From NCBI GenBank assembly GCA_018110785.1, contig JAGBHD010000007.1:1-51246 (forward strand): DNA of 51,246 nucleotides, in the 5' to 3' direction. This stretch comes from Oscillospiraceae bacterium. Its GTDB lineage: Bacteria; Bacillota; Clostridia; Oscillospirales; JAGBHD01. This document shows positions 44,106 to 51,246 of this stretch, in pieces. The translations under genes and the position numbers were made by a program. The notes under the pieces are model-generated. The model worked only from the letters and a program-made list of their open reading frames with translations, ran no database searches and was not told the origin of the DNA. Numbering within the stretch: the stretch's first letter is position 1; each line of letters opens with the position of its first letter.

Positions 44106-44669
44106 TTATTCATCGGATTTTCTTGATAGAAATTCTATAACCTTGCTATAAAAATAAGAGGTGTTTTCCAAAAATAACTCTCTTACCTGATTTGCGGTAT
44201 TTTCGTCGGGAACTAAAAGAGAAAGGGTTAATAAGTCTTCGTTTCGGTCTTTAACCGCCATATTAACCTTATATCCGCCCTCGACCTTTACTATTTCGGC
44301 GCTGTTTTCCTTTTCGCTTTTATAGCGGGCGAGGATTTTAAGAAAGGCTTTGCCGCATTTTTCCCTAACCGACAGAGGAACTAATTTATAAAACTGAGCG
44401 CTGCTGTTTTCATTTTCCCTTGACAGAGAAATAAGGGTTTCTCCGTTTTCGGTTTTTTCAATTATCTGGCCGCTGTTTTTCATTTCTACCATCGCCTGAG
44501 ATAAATCGAAATAATTAACAAGCCCCTCGGACAAAATAGCTTTCCGAAGCAGCTCGTCTGATATTTTTTCTTTAGAAATTGATAAAAGATAGGAAATCAA
44601 AAGCTTGATTTCAAGGGGGTTTTTAAGCCCACCCGGCTCAATATCACCGCCGAAAATTTCTTCGCTCAT
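44106..44669 (-). CDS. DUF4364 family protein
   Basis: A 187-residue soluble protein of the DUF4364 family, common in Clostridia and of unknown function. The N-terminal half looks like a winged-helix fold: LKNPLEIKLLISYLLSISKEK and GLVNYFDLSQAMVEMKNSGQI. The second half is a mixed alpha/beta domain with YKVNMAVKDRNEDLLTLSLLV and a C-terminal helix. ATG 44669, with GGAGG about 8 bases upstream, is preferred over the TTG at 44684. It has its own consensus promoter and is convergent with the ATP synthase operon. Confidence 0.85.
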   Translation of the reverse strand: MSEEIFGGDIEPGGLKNPLEIKLLISYLLSISKEKISDELLRKAILSEGLVNYFDLSQAMVEMKNSGQIIEKTENGETLISLSRENENSSAQFYKLVPLSVREKCGKAFLKILARYKSEKENSAEIVKVEGGYKVNMAVKDRNEDLLTLSLLVPDENTANQVRELFLENTSYFYSKVIEFLSRKSDE

Positions 44670-44692
44670 TTCTTTCGCCTCCAAACAAAAAA

Positions 44693-44721
44693 ATTATAGC
44701 AGAAAAAAAGTTTTAAGTCAA
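44693..44721 (-). promoter_or_regulatory. Promoter of the DUF4364 gene
   Basis: On the minus strand TTGACT (44721-44716) and TATAAT (44698-44693) are 17 bases apart. A plus-strand TATAAT at 44738-44743 could serve the divergent DUF3343 gene, although its -35 is poor. Confidence 0.75.
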
Positions 44722-44798
44722 ACCGATTTTATCGGCATATAATGAAAATGGGAAAGTAAATTCCCAAAAGAAGTTTTTAAGGATGATAGGCAGTGGTA

Positions 44799-45002
44799 AT
44801 GCGTCATTTAATTTTCGGTTCCGCAACTTCGGCTCAAAAGGCAAAAAAGGTTTTGGAAAGAGGCGGCATGACGGTATCTATCGTTAAAACTCCCGAAAAA
44901 TACAGCCGCCACAGCTGCAGCTACAGCATCAGAACGACCGATTCGGATTTTGCTTTAATGCTTTTGAAAAAAGCCGGAATAACGGTTAAAGGAAAATATT
45001 GA
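44799..45002 (+). CDS. DUF3343 (putative Se/S carrier-like) small protein
   Basis: A 67-residue protein of the DUF3343 family, suggested to carry sulfur or selenium for a neighbouring desulfurase. The fold reads HLIFGSATSAQKAKKVLERGG (strand-helix), then YSRHSCSYSIRTTDSDFALML with the single conserved-position Cys in the middle. The usual CG pair is CS here. An earlier GTG at 44793 is possible, but ATG 44799 is taken. It sits just before a cysteine desulfurase gene, the expected partner, with a hairpin between them. Confidence 0.8.
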   Translation: MRHLIFGSATSAQKAKKVLERGGMTVSIVKTPEKYSRHSCSYSIRTTDSDFALMLLKKAGITVKGKY

Positions 45003-45003
45003 A

Positions 45004-45031
45004 AAGAGGGCTAATATAGCCCTCTTAAATT
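45004..45031 (+). terminator. Hairpin between DUF3343 and the cysteine desulfurase
   Basis: AAGAGGGCTA (45004-45013) pairs with TAGCCCTCTT (45017-45026), followed by AAATTTT. It could be a partial terminator that lowers expression of the downstream gene. GAGGTGAGC then provides the ribosome binding site. Confidence 0.65.
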
Positions 45032-45045
45032 TTATGAGGTGAGCT

Positions 45046-46191
45046 ATGATTTATTTTGACAATGCGGCAACGACCTACCCTAAGCCAGAAAGCGTTATAG
45101 CGGCGGTTAATAATGCGATGAAAATGGGAGTTAATGTAGGCAGAGGAAGCTATAATTTGGCGGCGGCTTCGGGAGATACGGTTTTTTCGGCGAGAGAAGA
45201 AGCGGCAAGGCAGTTTGGAGCAGAACCCGAAAATATAGTTTTTACTAAAAACTGCACCGAAGCGCTAAATTTAGCAATAAAAGGAATAGTTTTAAAGGAA
45301 AAAAGAAAACCGATACATATTATAACTACCGATTTAGAGCATAATTCGGTATTAAGGCCGATAGAAAAGCTAAAGATGCAGGGGTTATGCGAATATTCCG
45401 TTATAAAAACGGGAGAAAGCAATGAGCAAACAATAAACTCGTTTTTTTCAAGTCTTCGCAGAAATACCCGACTTATTGTTATGACTAACGCATCTAATGC
45501 ATTTGGAACTGTTTTACCCGTAGCAAAGGTCGGGAAATTAGCGAAGGAGAGGGGAATTTATTTTATAGTAGACTGCGCGCAGACTGCGGGAAATTTGCCT
45601 ATAACGATAGAAAAATACAACGCCGATATTTTATGTATGCCCGGACATAAGGGATTATTTGGCCCTATGGGAACGGGAATGATGATTCTAAGAAAAGGTC
45701 TTTTATTGGAAACAATTTTAGAGGGTGGAACAGGAAGCTACTCCTCTCTTTTAACACCGCCCGAAATTTCACCTGACCGATATGAAGCGGGGACCATAAA
45801 TCTGCCCGGAATCGCGGGGCTCAGAGAGGGACTTAAGTTTTCATATAAAAACCGCGAAGCGGCATATTTAAAGGAGATGGAGCTTATTAGATTTTTATAT
45901 AAAGAAATAAGCTTATTGCCGTCAGAGATTTATACGCCTTTTCCTGAAAATTATCGGCAGATGCCCCTTTTATCTTTTAACATAAAAGGAAAGGACAGCA
46001 GTTTTGTAGGAGAGATGCTCGCGGAGGAAAATGTGGCAGTAAGAACGGGTTTTCATTGCGCCTATTTATCGCATAAGCATTTCGGTACGGCGGGTATCGG
46101 AACTATAAGAATAAGCCTTTCGAGGAATAACACCAAAAAAGAGGCAGAAGAATTTATATATAGGCTTAAAAAAGTGTTGAATAAAATTTAA
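45046..46191 (+). CDS. Cysteine desulfurase-type class V aminotransferase
   Basis: A PLP enzyme that takes sulfur (or selenium) from cysteine (or selenocysteine). The N-terminus YFDNAATTYPKP is the desulfurase signature. The PLP-binding Lys202 lies in MPGHKGLFGPMGTG, with the preceding Asp in FIVDCAQTAG. The mobile catalytic Cys338 lies in AVRTGFHCAYLSHK. Length of 381 residues fits the NifS/SufS-like group that is found beside DUF3343 genes. No scaffold (iscU/sufU) gene is present, so supply to general Fe-S assembly is not indicated; a dedicated role with DUF3343 is inferred. Confidence 0.88.
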   Translation: MIYFDNAATTYPKPESVIAAVNNAMKMGVNVGRGSYNLAAASGDTVFSAREEAARQFGAEPENIVFTKNCTEALNLAIKGIVLKEKRKPIHIITTDLEHNSVLRPIEKLKMQGLCEYSVIKTGESNEQTINSFFSSLRRNTRLIVMTNASNAFGTVLPVAKVGKLAKERGIYFIVDCAQTAGNLPITIEKYNADILCMPGHKGLFGPMGTGMMILRKGLLLETILEGGTGSYSSLLTPPEISPDRYEAGTINLPGIAGLREGLKFSYKNREAAYLKEMELIRFLYKEISLLPSEIYTPFPENYRQMPLLSFNIKGKDSSFVGEMLAEENVAVRTGFHCAYLSHKHFGTAGIGTIRISLSRNNTKKEAEEFIYRLKKVLNKI

Positions 46192-46204
46192 TTTATGGTA
46201 AAAT
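46177..46204 (+). promoter_or_regulatory. Possible promoter of the cda operon
   Basis: TTGAAT (46177-46182), inside the end of the desulfurase gene, and TAAAAT (46199-46204) are 16 bases apart, upstream of AAAGGATAGG before cdaA. Confidence 0.5.
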
Positions 46205-46244
46205 AAAAAGTGGGAAATCATTAGTGAAAAACTAAAGGATAGGA

Positions 46245-47138
46245 ATGAAGAGTATGGGACAGTTTTTCTATATCGTTAAGGAAACATTTTTAAGCCTTAT
46301 CAATACGGGAAACATAGTGGTTGATCTTATTGATATTGCACTGGTTGCGGTTTTCGTTTATTACGGAATAAAGCTTATCAAAGAGATAAGAGCCTTGCAG
46401 CTTGTAAAGGGTATCATTTTCTTGCTTTTAGCCTATGCTGTAGCGGCATTGGTAGGCCTTAATACCGTAACCTACATATTGAAGGTTGTTTTTGATTTAG
46501 GCGCGGTAGCGTTATTGGTTGTTTTTCAGCCCGAGCTTCGCAGATTTTTGGAAAAGATGGGAACAGGCTCTATAACTCCGTTTAAGCGAATTTTCTCGCT
46601 TAATAATATCAGCGAAGAGGATTACAAAGAATGGGAAGAAGCTCTTGTAACCCTTTGCGACGCTGTTTCATCGCTTTCTTTAAGCAGAACGGGCGCATTA
46701 ATAGTTATAGAAAGAAAATCCCGATTAGGGGTTGAGATTGAAAAGGGAGGAACGGTTATAAATGCCAAGATATCGCCCGAGCTTTTGGGAACGATCTTTT
46801 ATGAAGGCTCCCCGCTGCACGATGGCGCCGTTATAATAAGAGATGCAAAAGCCCATGCGGCAGGCTGTTTTTTGCCCCTCCCCGTACATTCCGATCACAT
46901 ACCGAAAAGCTTAGGTTCTCGCCATCGCGCTGCAATAGGAATGAGCGAAAGCTCCGATGCGATAGTTGTTATAGTTTCAGAGGAAACGGGCGTTATTTCA
47001 ACCGCCTGCAACGGATATCTTACCAGAAACTATACGAAAGCCGCGCTTTTTGATTATCTAAAAAAAGAGGTATTACCGTCAGATGAGGAACAAAAGGCGG
47101 AGAAAAAATCGATTATAAAAAGGATGATGCGGAAATGA
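46245..47138 (+). CDS. cdaA: Diadenylate cyclase CdaA
   Basis: Makes c-di-AMP from two ATP, a signal for potassium, osmotic and cell-wall homeostasis. Three N-terminal helices (about 20-37, 46-65, 72-92) anchor it in the membrane. The DAC domain has the DGA motif (LHDGAVIIRDA) and the RHR motif (GSRHRAAIGMSE), both needed for catalysis, then VSEETGVIS. Length of 297 residues is normal. It overlaps cdaR by 4 bases; the pair is conserved in Firmicutes. Confidence 0.96.
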   Translation: MKSMGQFFYIVKETFLSLINTGNIVVDLIDIALVAVFVYYGIKLIKEIRALQLVKGIIFLLLAYAVAALVGLNTVTYILKVVFDLGAVALLVVFQPELRRFLEKMGTGSITPFKRIFSLNNISEEDYKEWEEALVTLCDAVSSLSLSRTGALIVIERKSRLGVEIEKGGTVINAKISPELLGTIFYEGSPLHDGAVIIRDAKAHAAGCFLPLPVHSDHIPKSLGSRHRAAIGMSESSDAIVVIVSEETGVISTACNGYLTRNYTKAALFDYLKKEVLPSDEEQKAEKKSIIKRMMRK

Positions 47139-48400
47139 AGCGTTTTCTAAAGATAAGAAATAAAATCTCCGGACTTATGGGAAACAATAAGTTTTTAGCA
47201 GTTCTTTCGGTTATCATCGCTTTCGGCCTTTGGTGCTTCGTTGCATTAACGGTAAATACCGAAGGATATGCTGTTATAAGAAATGTTCCTATAGAGTTTT
47301 CAACCGGTAATTTTGAAAGCGAGCTTTCGGTTATAACAAAATCTGCCGAAACTGTTGATATCGTAGTTTACGGAAGCCGTTCTGTTGTAGGTGTGCTCTC
47401 GAAAGAGGATTTTTCCGCAAGGGTTGATTATGCAAACATTACTGCAGCCGGTAATTATAGTCTTTCTCTAAACGTTGCACCCGCAAATGCAACAACAGAG
47501 TATAATATATCCTCATATTCTGTTAATACCGTAGAAGTTATGCTCGATAGAATTATATCGAGAAAATTTGAAATAACCCCTGAGCTTGTAGGGGCAACTG
47601 TTGCCGAGGGCTTTGTTTTGCAAACTCCGATTTTAGCAAGAACAGAGGTAACCTTAACGGGAGCTGAAAGCGAAATAGATGCGGTAAGCACATGTGCCGC
47701 TAAGGTTAATATCAATGCAGAGCTTACCGAAACCAAGAGCCATACCGTTCCTTTGGAATTCAGAAATGCAGAGGGCGCTGTTTTAAACCTTAAAAATGTA
47801 TCGGCGGATATAAGCGAAGCGGAAGTAACAGTTTCGGTTTTAAAGGAAAAAGAGGTTGGCGTTAAATTTTCTTTTACAAATGTTCCTGCGGGCTTTGATG
47901 TAAATACCCTATCTTATACATTAAGTCAAGATAAGATAAAAATAGCAGGGCCTGCCGCTTCTGTTGACGATTTAACCGAAATAAATATCGGATATATTGA
48001 TATTACCGAGCTTACCTTAGGCGGAAATATGGAAATCGCGGTTACATTGCCTACGGGAATTATGAATCTCGAAGAGATAGAATCGATAAATGTAAGCTTT
48101 GATTTCGATGGATTTATACAGAAGATTTTCTCAACACAGAATATAAATGTTGTAGGAGCATCGGCAAAGTATGATATTACAGTTTTAACAAAGAGAATAA
48201 CCAGGATAAATGTTATCGGCCGTCAGGAGCTTTTAACAAAGCTTACCTCAGACGATATAGTTGCCGAGGTTGATATCAGTTCTCTCGGAGAGGTAACGGT
48301 TGGAACACAGACTGTTCCTGTTAAAATAACTATAACCTCCTCAAATGAGATTTTTGCAACGGGAGATTATACCGCTAATATTTCGGTCAGAGAGAAATAA
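47135..48400 (+). CDS. cdaR: CdaA regulator CdaR (YbbR-domain protein)
   Basis: A membrane-anchored protein with extracytoplasmic YbbR repeats that modulates CdaA. One N-terminal helix (about 20-40, KFLAVLSVIIAFGLWCFVAL) is followed by a Val/Thr-rich beta domain, in which segments such as VPIEFSTGN and VPLEFRNAEG recur, giving about four repeats over 421 residues. The start overlaps cdaA by 4 bases. glmM or glmS, usual downstream partners, are absent here. Confidence 0.9.
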   Translation: MKRFLKIRNKISGLMGNNKFLAVLSVIIAFGLWCFVALTVNTEGYAVIRNVPIEFSTGNFESELSVITKSAETVDIVVYGSRSVVGVLSKEDFSARVDYANITAAGNYSLSLNVAPANATTEYNISSYSVNTVEVMLDRIISRKFEITPELVGATVAEGFVLQTPILARTEVTLTGAESEIDAVSTCAAKVNINAELTETKSHTVPLEFRNAEGAVLNLKNVSADISEAEVTVSVLKEKEVGVKFSFTNVPAGFDVNTLSYTLSQDKIKIAGPAASVDDLTEINIGYIDITELTLGGNMEIAVTLPTGIMNLEEIESINVSFDFDGFIQKIFSTQNINVVGASAKYDITVLTKRITRINVIGRQELLTKLTSDDIVAEVDISSLGEVTVGTQTVPVKITITSSNEIFATGDYTANISVREK

Positions 48401-48401
48401 G

Positions 48402-49970
48402 ATGGCAATTATTATATCAAATATAAGAGCTGAATCCAAAGAAAAGGCGGTATCAGCCGCATTTAAAACGATAGGTATTTCTAAAAACGCGGCAAAATAT
48501 GCTGAAATTTATAAAATATCTACCGATGCCAGACATAAAAAGCTTTCTTTGGTTTTTTCGGTTATATTAGAGCTTTTAAATAAAGAAAATGAACAAAAAA
48601 TAGCAAAAAGCTCTCCTCATATTTCCCTCGTTGCCGAGGGGGAGGAGGAGATAAAGTCGGGCGATGAACCTTTAAAATCTCGCCCCGTTATAGTTGGCTT
48701 CGGACCGGCGGGAATGTTTGCCGCTCTAACATTAGCACAAAACGGATACCGCCCGATAGTTTTAGAACGCGGAGCCGATATTGAGAAAAGAACCGCCGTT
48801 TGCGAAAGCTTTTTTGACGGCGGGGCTTTTTCTAGGAAGACTAATGTTCAGTTCGGCGAGGGCGGAGCAGGAACCTTTTCCGATGGAAAGCTTACTACGA
48901 GAATAAACGATCCTCTTTGCAGACTTGTATTAAAAAGATTTTATGAGTTTGGCGCAGAGGAAAAGATATTATATGATGCAAAGCCCCATATAGGAACGGA
49001 CAAACTAAGAATAGTTGTTAAAAATCTTCGCGAAAGGGTAATTTCACTCGGCGGAGAGGTTCTTTTTGAAACGGCTTTAAAGGAGATAAATTTAAAAGAG
49101 GGTAAAATTACTTCTTTGATAACCGACAAGGGAGAAATTCCCTGTGATGTTCTTATTTTAGCCGCAGGGCATAGCGCAAGAGATACCTTCGAAATGCTGA
49201 AAGCCAAAGGGGTAGCAATGGAACAAAAGCCCTTTTCGGTAGGGCTCAGGATAGAGCATAAAGGGGAAAATATAAACCGAGCTATGTTCGGCGAGGGCTA
49301 TGATAAAGGGCTTTTCGGAAATGCCGAATATCAGCTTTCTTTAAGAGAAAACTCCCGCGCGGTATATACCTTTTGTATGTGTCCCGGAGGGGTAGTTGTT
49401 CCCGCTTCAAGCGAAGAAGGCCATCTTTGTATAAACGGAATGAGCTATGCGGCGCGAGATGGGGAGAATGCAAACAGCGCTTTAGTTGTATCGGTTGACG
49501 CTAAAGATTTCGGAAACGATTTAATGAGCGGTATTCATTTTCAGAGAAAGCTCGAAGCTAAAGCATTTTTGCTCGGAGGCAAGGACTATACAGCTCCTAT
49601 CCAATCGGTAGGAAGCTTTTTAGGACATAAAAGCCCGATTACGGTAACCCCGAGCTACTCTAGAGGGGTTAAAGAAGCTAATCTAAAGGAGATTTTTCCT
49701 GAAGAGATAAGCCTTATGCTATCTAAAGGTATTTTGAATTTTGATAGAAAGATAAAAGGATTTTCTGATTTCGGAGCTGTTTTAACCGCTGCGGAAACAA
49801 GAACATCTTCTCCTTTGAGAATTATAAGAGAGGAAAACAGAGAATCTAAAAACACAAAGGGGCTTTACCCCTGCGGCGAGGGCGCGGGATATGCCGGCGG
49901 AATTATGAGCGCCGCGGTTGACGGAATTAAAACAGCCAAAGCTATTATAGAAAGATACAGCGTTAAATAA
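48402..49970 (+). CDS. FAD-dependent dehydrogenase (NAD(FAD)-utilising family)
   Basis: A cytoplasmic flavoprotein of about 522 residues of the long family that is often seen beside cdaR or glmM in Clostridia. The N-terminal 90 residues are a small domain with basic helices. The FAD-binding core begins with PVIVGFGPAGMFAALTLAQNGYRP. The family signature TNVQFGEGGAGTFSDGKLTTR follows, and LILAAGHSARDTF and the C-terminal GLYPCGEGAGYAGGIMSAA complete the FAD site. An in-frame ATG at 48345 lies within cdaR; ATG 48402, 1 base after the cdaR stop, is chosen. The substrate is unknown. Confidence 0.88.
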   Translation: MAIIISNIRAESKEKAVSAAFKTIGISKNAAKYAEIYKISTDARHKKLSLVFSVILELLNKENEQKIAKSSPHISLVAEGEEEIKSGDEPLKSRPVIVGFGPAGMFAALTLAQNGYRPIVLERGADIEKRTAVCESFFDGGAFSRKTNVQFGEGGAGTFSDGKLTTRINDPLCRLVLKRFYEFGAEEKILYDAKPHIGTDKLRIVVKNLRERVISLGGEVLFETALKEINLKEGKITSLITDKGEIPCDVLILAAGHSARDTFEMLKAKGVAMEQKPFSVGLRIEHKGENINRAMFGEGYDKGLFGNAEYQLSLRENSRAVYTFCMCPGGVVVPASSEEGHLCINGMSYAARDGENANSALVVSVDAKDFGNDLMSGIHFQRKLEAKAFLLGGKDYTAPIQSVGSFLGHKSPITVTPSYSRGVKEANLKEIFPEEISLMLSKGILNFDRKIKGFSDFGAVLTAAETRTSSPLRIIREENRESKNTKGLYPCGEGAGYAGGIMSAAVDGIKTAKAIIERYSVK

Positions 49971-49986
49971 AAAAGAAGGTTTTTTA

Positions 49987-51246
49987 GTGAAGAAATGGGA
50001 ATATGCTCCGATAGAAAGCGGGGCAGTAGAGAAGATAAAGAGAGATTTCTCGGTGTCCTCGCTTTTGGCGAAGGCTTTAGTTTCTCTCGGCCTTTCTTCC
50101 GAAGAGGAAATTTCTGAATTTTGCGGACCTAAAAAAACCGATTATGATCCCTTTATAATTCCTGATATGGAAAAGGGACTTATGAGAATAAACGATGCTA
50201 TCGATCGCGGAGAAAAAATCGCTGTATATGGAGATTATGATGCTGACGGTGTAACGGCAACGGCGGTGCTTTATACCTATTTAGAGGGAATGGGCGCCGA
50301 TGTTACATATTATATTCCAAACCGATTATCGGAAGGCTATGGAATGAACAATGCCGCTATAGACCGCCTTTTTTCGGAAGGGGTTACCCTTATTGTAACG
50401 GTGGATAACGGAATTTCTGCTACAGAAGAGGTAGAATATGCTAAAACATTAGGCATAGATACAGTTATAACCGACCATCATAAGCTGTCGGGCGAAATGC
50501 CTTCGGCAGTCGCCGTTATAAATCCGCAAAGGCAAGATTGTCCTGAATTTAAGGAGCTTTCGGGTGTCGGAGTTGCATTTATGTTAGTTGCGGCAAACGA
50601 GGGAGATATAGAAACGGCTTTAGAATACTATAGCGATTTAGTTGCTATAGGAACAACGGCTGATGTTGTTCCTATGAAAGGTATAAACCGTTTGTTTTTA
50701 AGAAGAGGAGCAGAGAGCATAAAGTATGGCTCGAATGCGGGTATTGCCGCTCTGCTTTCCGAATCGGGCAGAGAAATTGATTCAGCAGCAATTTCTTTTG
50801 GAATAGTTCCTAAAATTAATGCATCGGGAAGAATGGGTGATGCCGAAAAAGCTTTGCGTCTTCTTCTATCGGAAGATGAAGAGCAAGCGGCTTATCTCGC
50901 TGAAGCCGTTAATCTCGATAACCACCGCCGTCAGGAGATAGAGACTGAGATATTAAAGGAGGCGGCAGAGATTATAGAAAGGGAAAACCTTTTAAAATAT
51001 CCTGTTATAATCGTTTCTAAAGAAAATTGGCATCAAGGCGTTTTAGGAATTGTTGCGGCGAAGATAAGCGAGCTTTATGAGCGGCCTGCTATTGTTTTTT
51101 CCGAAGAAGCCGATGAGGCTATAGGAAGCGGAAGAAGCTTCGGAGATTTCTCGCTTTTTGAAGCATTAAAAGAATGCAAGAAATATTTAGTTCGCTTCGG
51201 AGGGCATAAATTAGCGGCAGGGCTTACCATAAAAACAGAAAATATC
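49987..51246 (+). CDS. recJ: Single-stranded-DNA-specific exonuclease RecJ (3' end cut by the window)
   Basis: A 5'-3' ssDNA exonuclease for recombination and mismatch repair. 420 codons are visible from a GTG start with AAGG 7 bases upstream, and the frame is open to the window end. DHH-phosphoesterase motifs are seen: YGDYDADGVTATAVLYTY, then TVDNGIS and VITDHHKLSG. The DHHA1 region follows with NWHQGVLGIVAAKISE and GSGRSFGDFSLFEALK and RFGGHKLAAGL. The remaining C-terminal domain lies outside. It is close behind the FAD-dependent dehydrogenase (16 bases), probably co-transcribed. Confidence 0.95.
   Translation, partial: MKKWEYAPIESGAVEKIKRDFSVSSLLAKALVSLGLSSEEEISEFCGPKKTDYDPFIIPDMEKGLMRINDAIDRGEKIAVYGDYDADGVTATAVLYTYLEGMGADVTYYIPNRLSEGYGMNNAAIDRLFSEGVTLIVTVDNGISATEEVEYAKTLGIDTVITDHHKLSGEMPSAVAVINPQRQDCPEFKELSGVGVAFMLVAANEGDIETALEYYSDLVAIGTTADVVPMKGINRLFLRRGAESIKYGSNAGIAALLSESGREIDSAAISFGIVPKINASGRMGDAEKALRLLLSEDEEQAAYLAEAVNLDNHRRQEIETEILKEAAEIIERENLLKYPVIIVSKENWHQGVLGIVAAKISELYERPAIVFSEEADEAIGSGRSFGDFSLFEALKECKKYLVRFGGHKLAAGLTIKTENI

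Overview
The window looks like chromosomal DNA of an AT-rich, spore-forming member of the Clostridia, most likely a gut Oscillospirales/Ruminococcaceae-type organism. The main evidence is a cmk-plsC-ispH/S1 cluster with the ispH-S1 fusion typical of Clostridia, the spoIIGA-sigE pair with a Spo0A-box-like promoter, a glgB-glgC-glgD operon, a cdaA-cdaR pair, a DUF4364 gene and strong AGGAGG-type ribosome binding sites. I saw no tRNA, rRNA, CRISPR array or recognisable transposase gene. Taxonomy is inference only.

Layout: (1) 1-5.3 kb is a housekeeping run: an RpiR-type regulator cut by the window edge, a BaiN/HI0933-type flavoprotein, cmk, plsC and the ispH-S1 fusion. A long-form PRPP synthase follows. 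(2) 6.5-8.0 kb is an apparently inserted cassette: a Fic protein with its own consensus promoter and a truncated membrane ORF, bounded by a 16-bp perfect inverted repeat. (3) 8.0-13.0 kb holds single genes with clear promoters and terminators: a fucO-like lactaldehyde reductase, trmO, a metallophosphoesterase, and a minus-strand trpS-CofE-like pair. (4) 13.1-17.4 kb is the glycogen operon glgB-glgC-glgD. (5) 17.4-30.4 kb is an envelope and ABC-export region. It has a transglutaminase-like lipoprotein, a MacB-like system (adaptor lipoprotein, permease, two ATPases, small membrane protein), a Cys-rich membrane protein, and a minus-strand module of two-component system, ABC ATPase, permease and a 26-residue membrane peptide. 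(6) 30.4-32.0 kb is spoIIGA-sigE. (7) 32.1-33.3 kb has an XRE regulator, a SLOG-like protein and a decayed AraC remnant. (8) 33.3-37.3 kb is a fucose operon: SGNH hydrolase, fucU, GH95 fucosidase and a second SGNH paralogue. (9) 37.3-44.1 kb is a complete F-type ATP synthase operon, atpIBEFHAGDC. (10) 44.1-51.2 kb has DUF4364, DUF3343 plus a cysteine desulfurase, cdaA-cdaR, a FAD-dependent dehydrogenase and the 5' part of recJ.

How the genes work together: the GH95 enzyme and FucU carry no export signals, so they would release L-fucose from imported oligosaccharides and interconvert its anomers inside the cell. The paired SGNH hydrolases could remove acyl groups. The distant fucO could reduce lactaldehyde at the end of the fucose pathway, though fucose isomerase, kinase and aldolase are not in the window. 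The two-component genes next to the second ABC module probably control it, and a perfect inverted repeat overlapping the -35 of the ABC genes is a candidate operator. The ATP synthase c subunit carries a two-glutamate ion site like that of the Na+-driven Fusobacterium rotor, and its epsilon subunit lacks the C-terminal helical domain, so the enzyme may be sodium-coupled and regulated differently from the E. coli or Bacillus enzyme.

The observations I would check first are the cassette around fic, the 26-residue peptide and operator in the ABC/two-component module, the SGNH-fucU-GH95-SGNH operon with one altered SGNH copy, the possible internal start that would make a free S1 protein, and the ATP synthase features.
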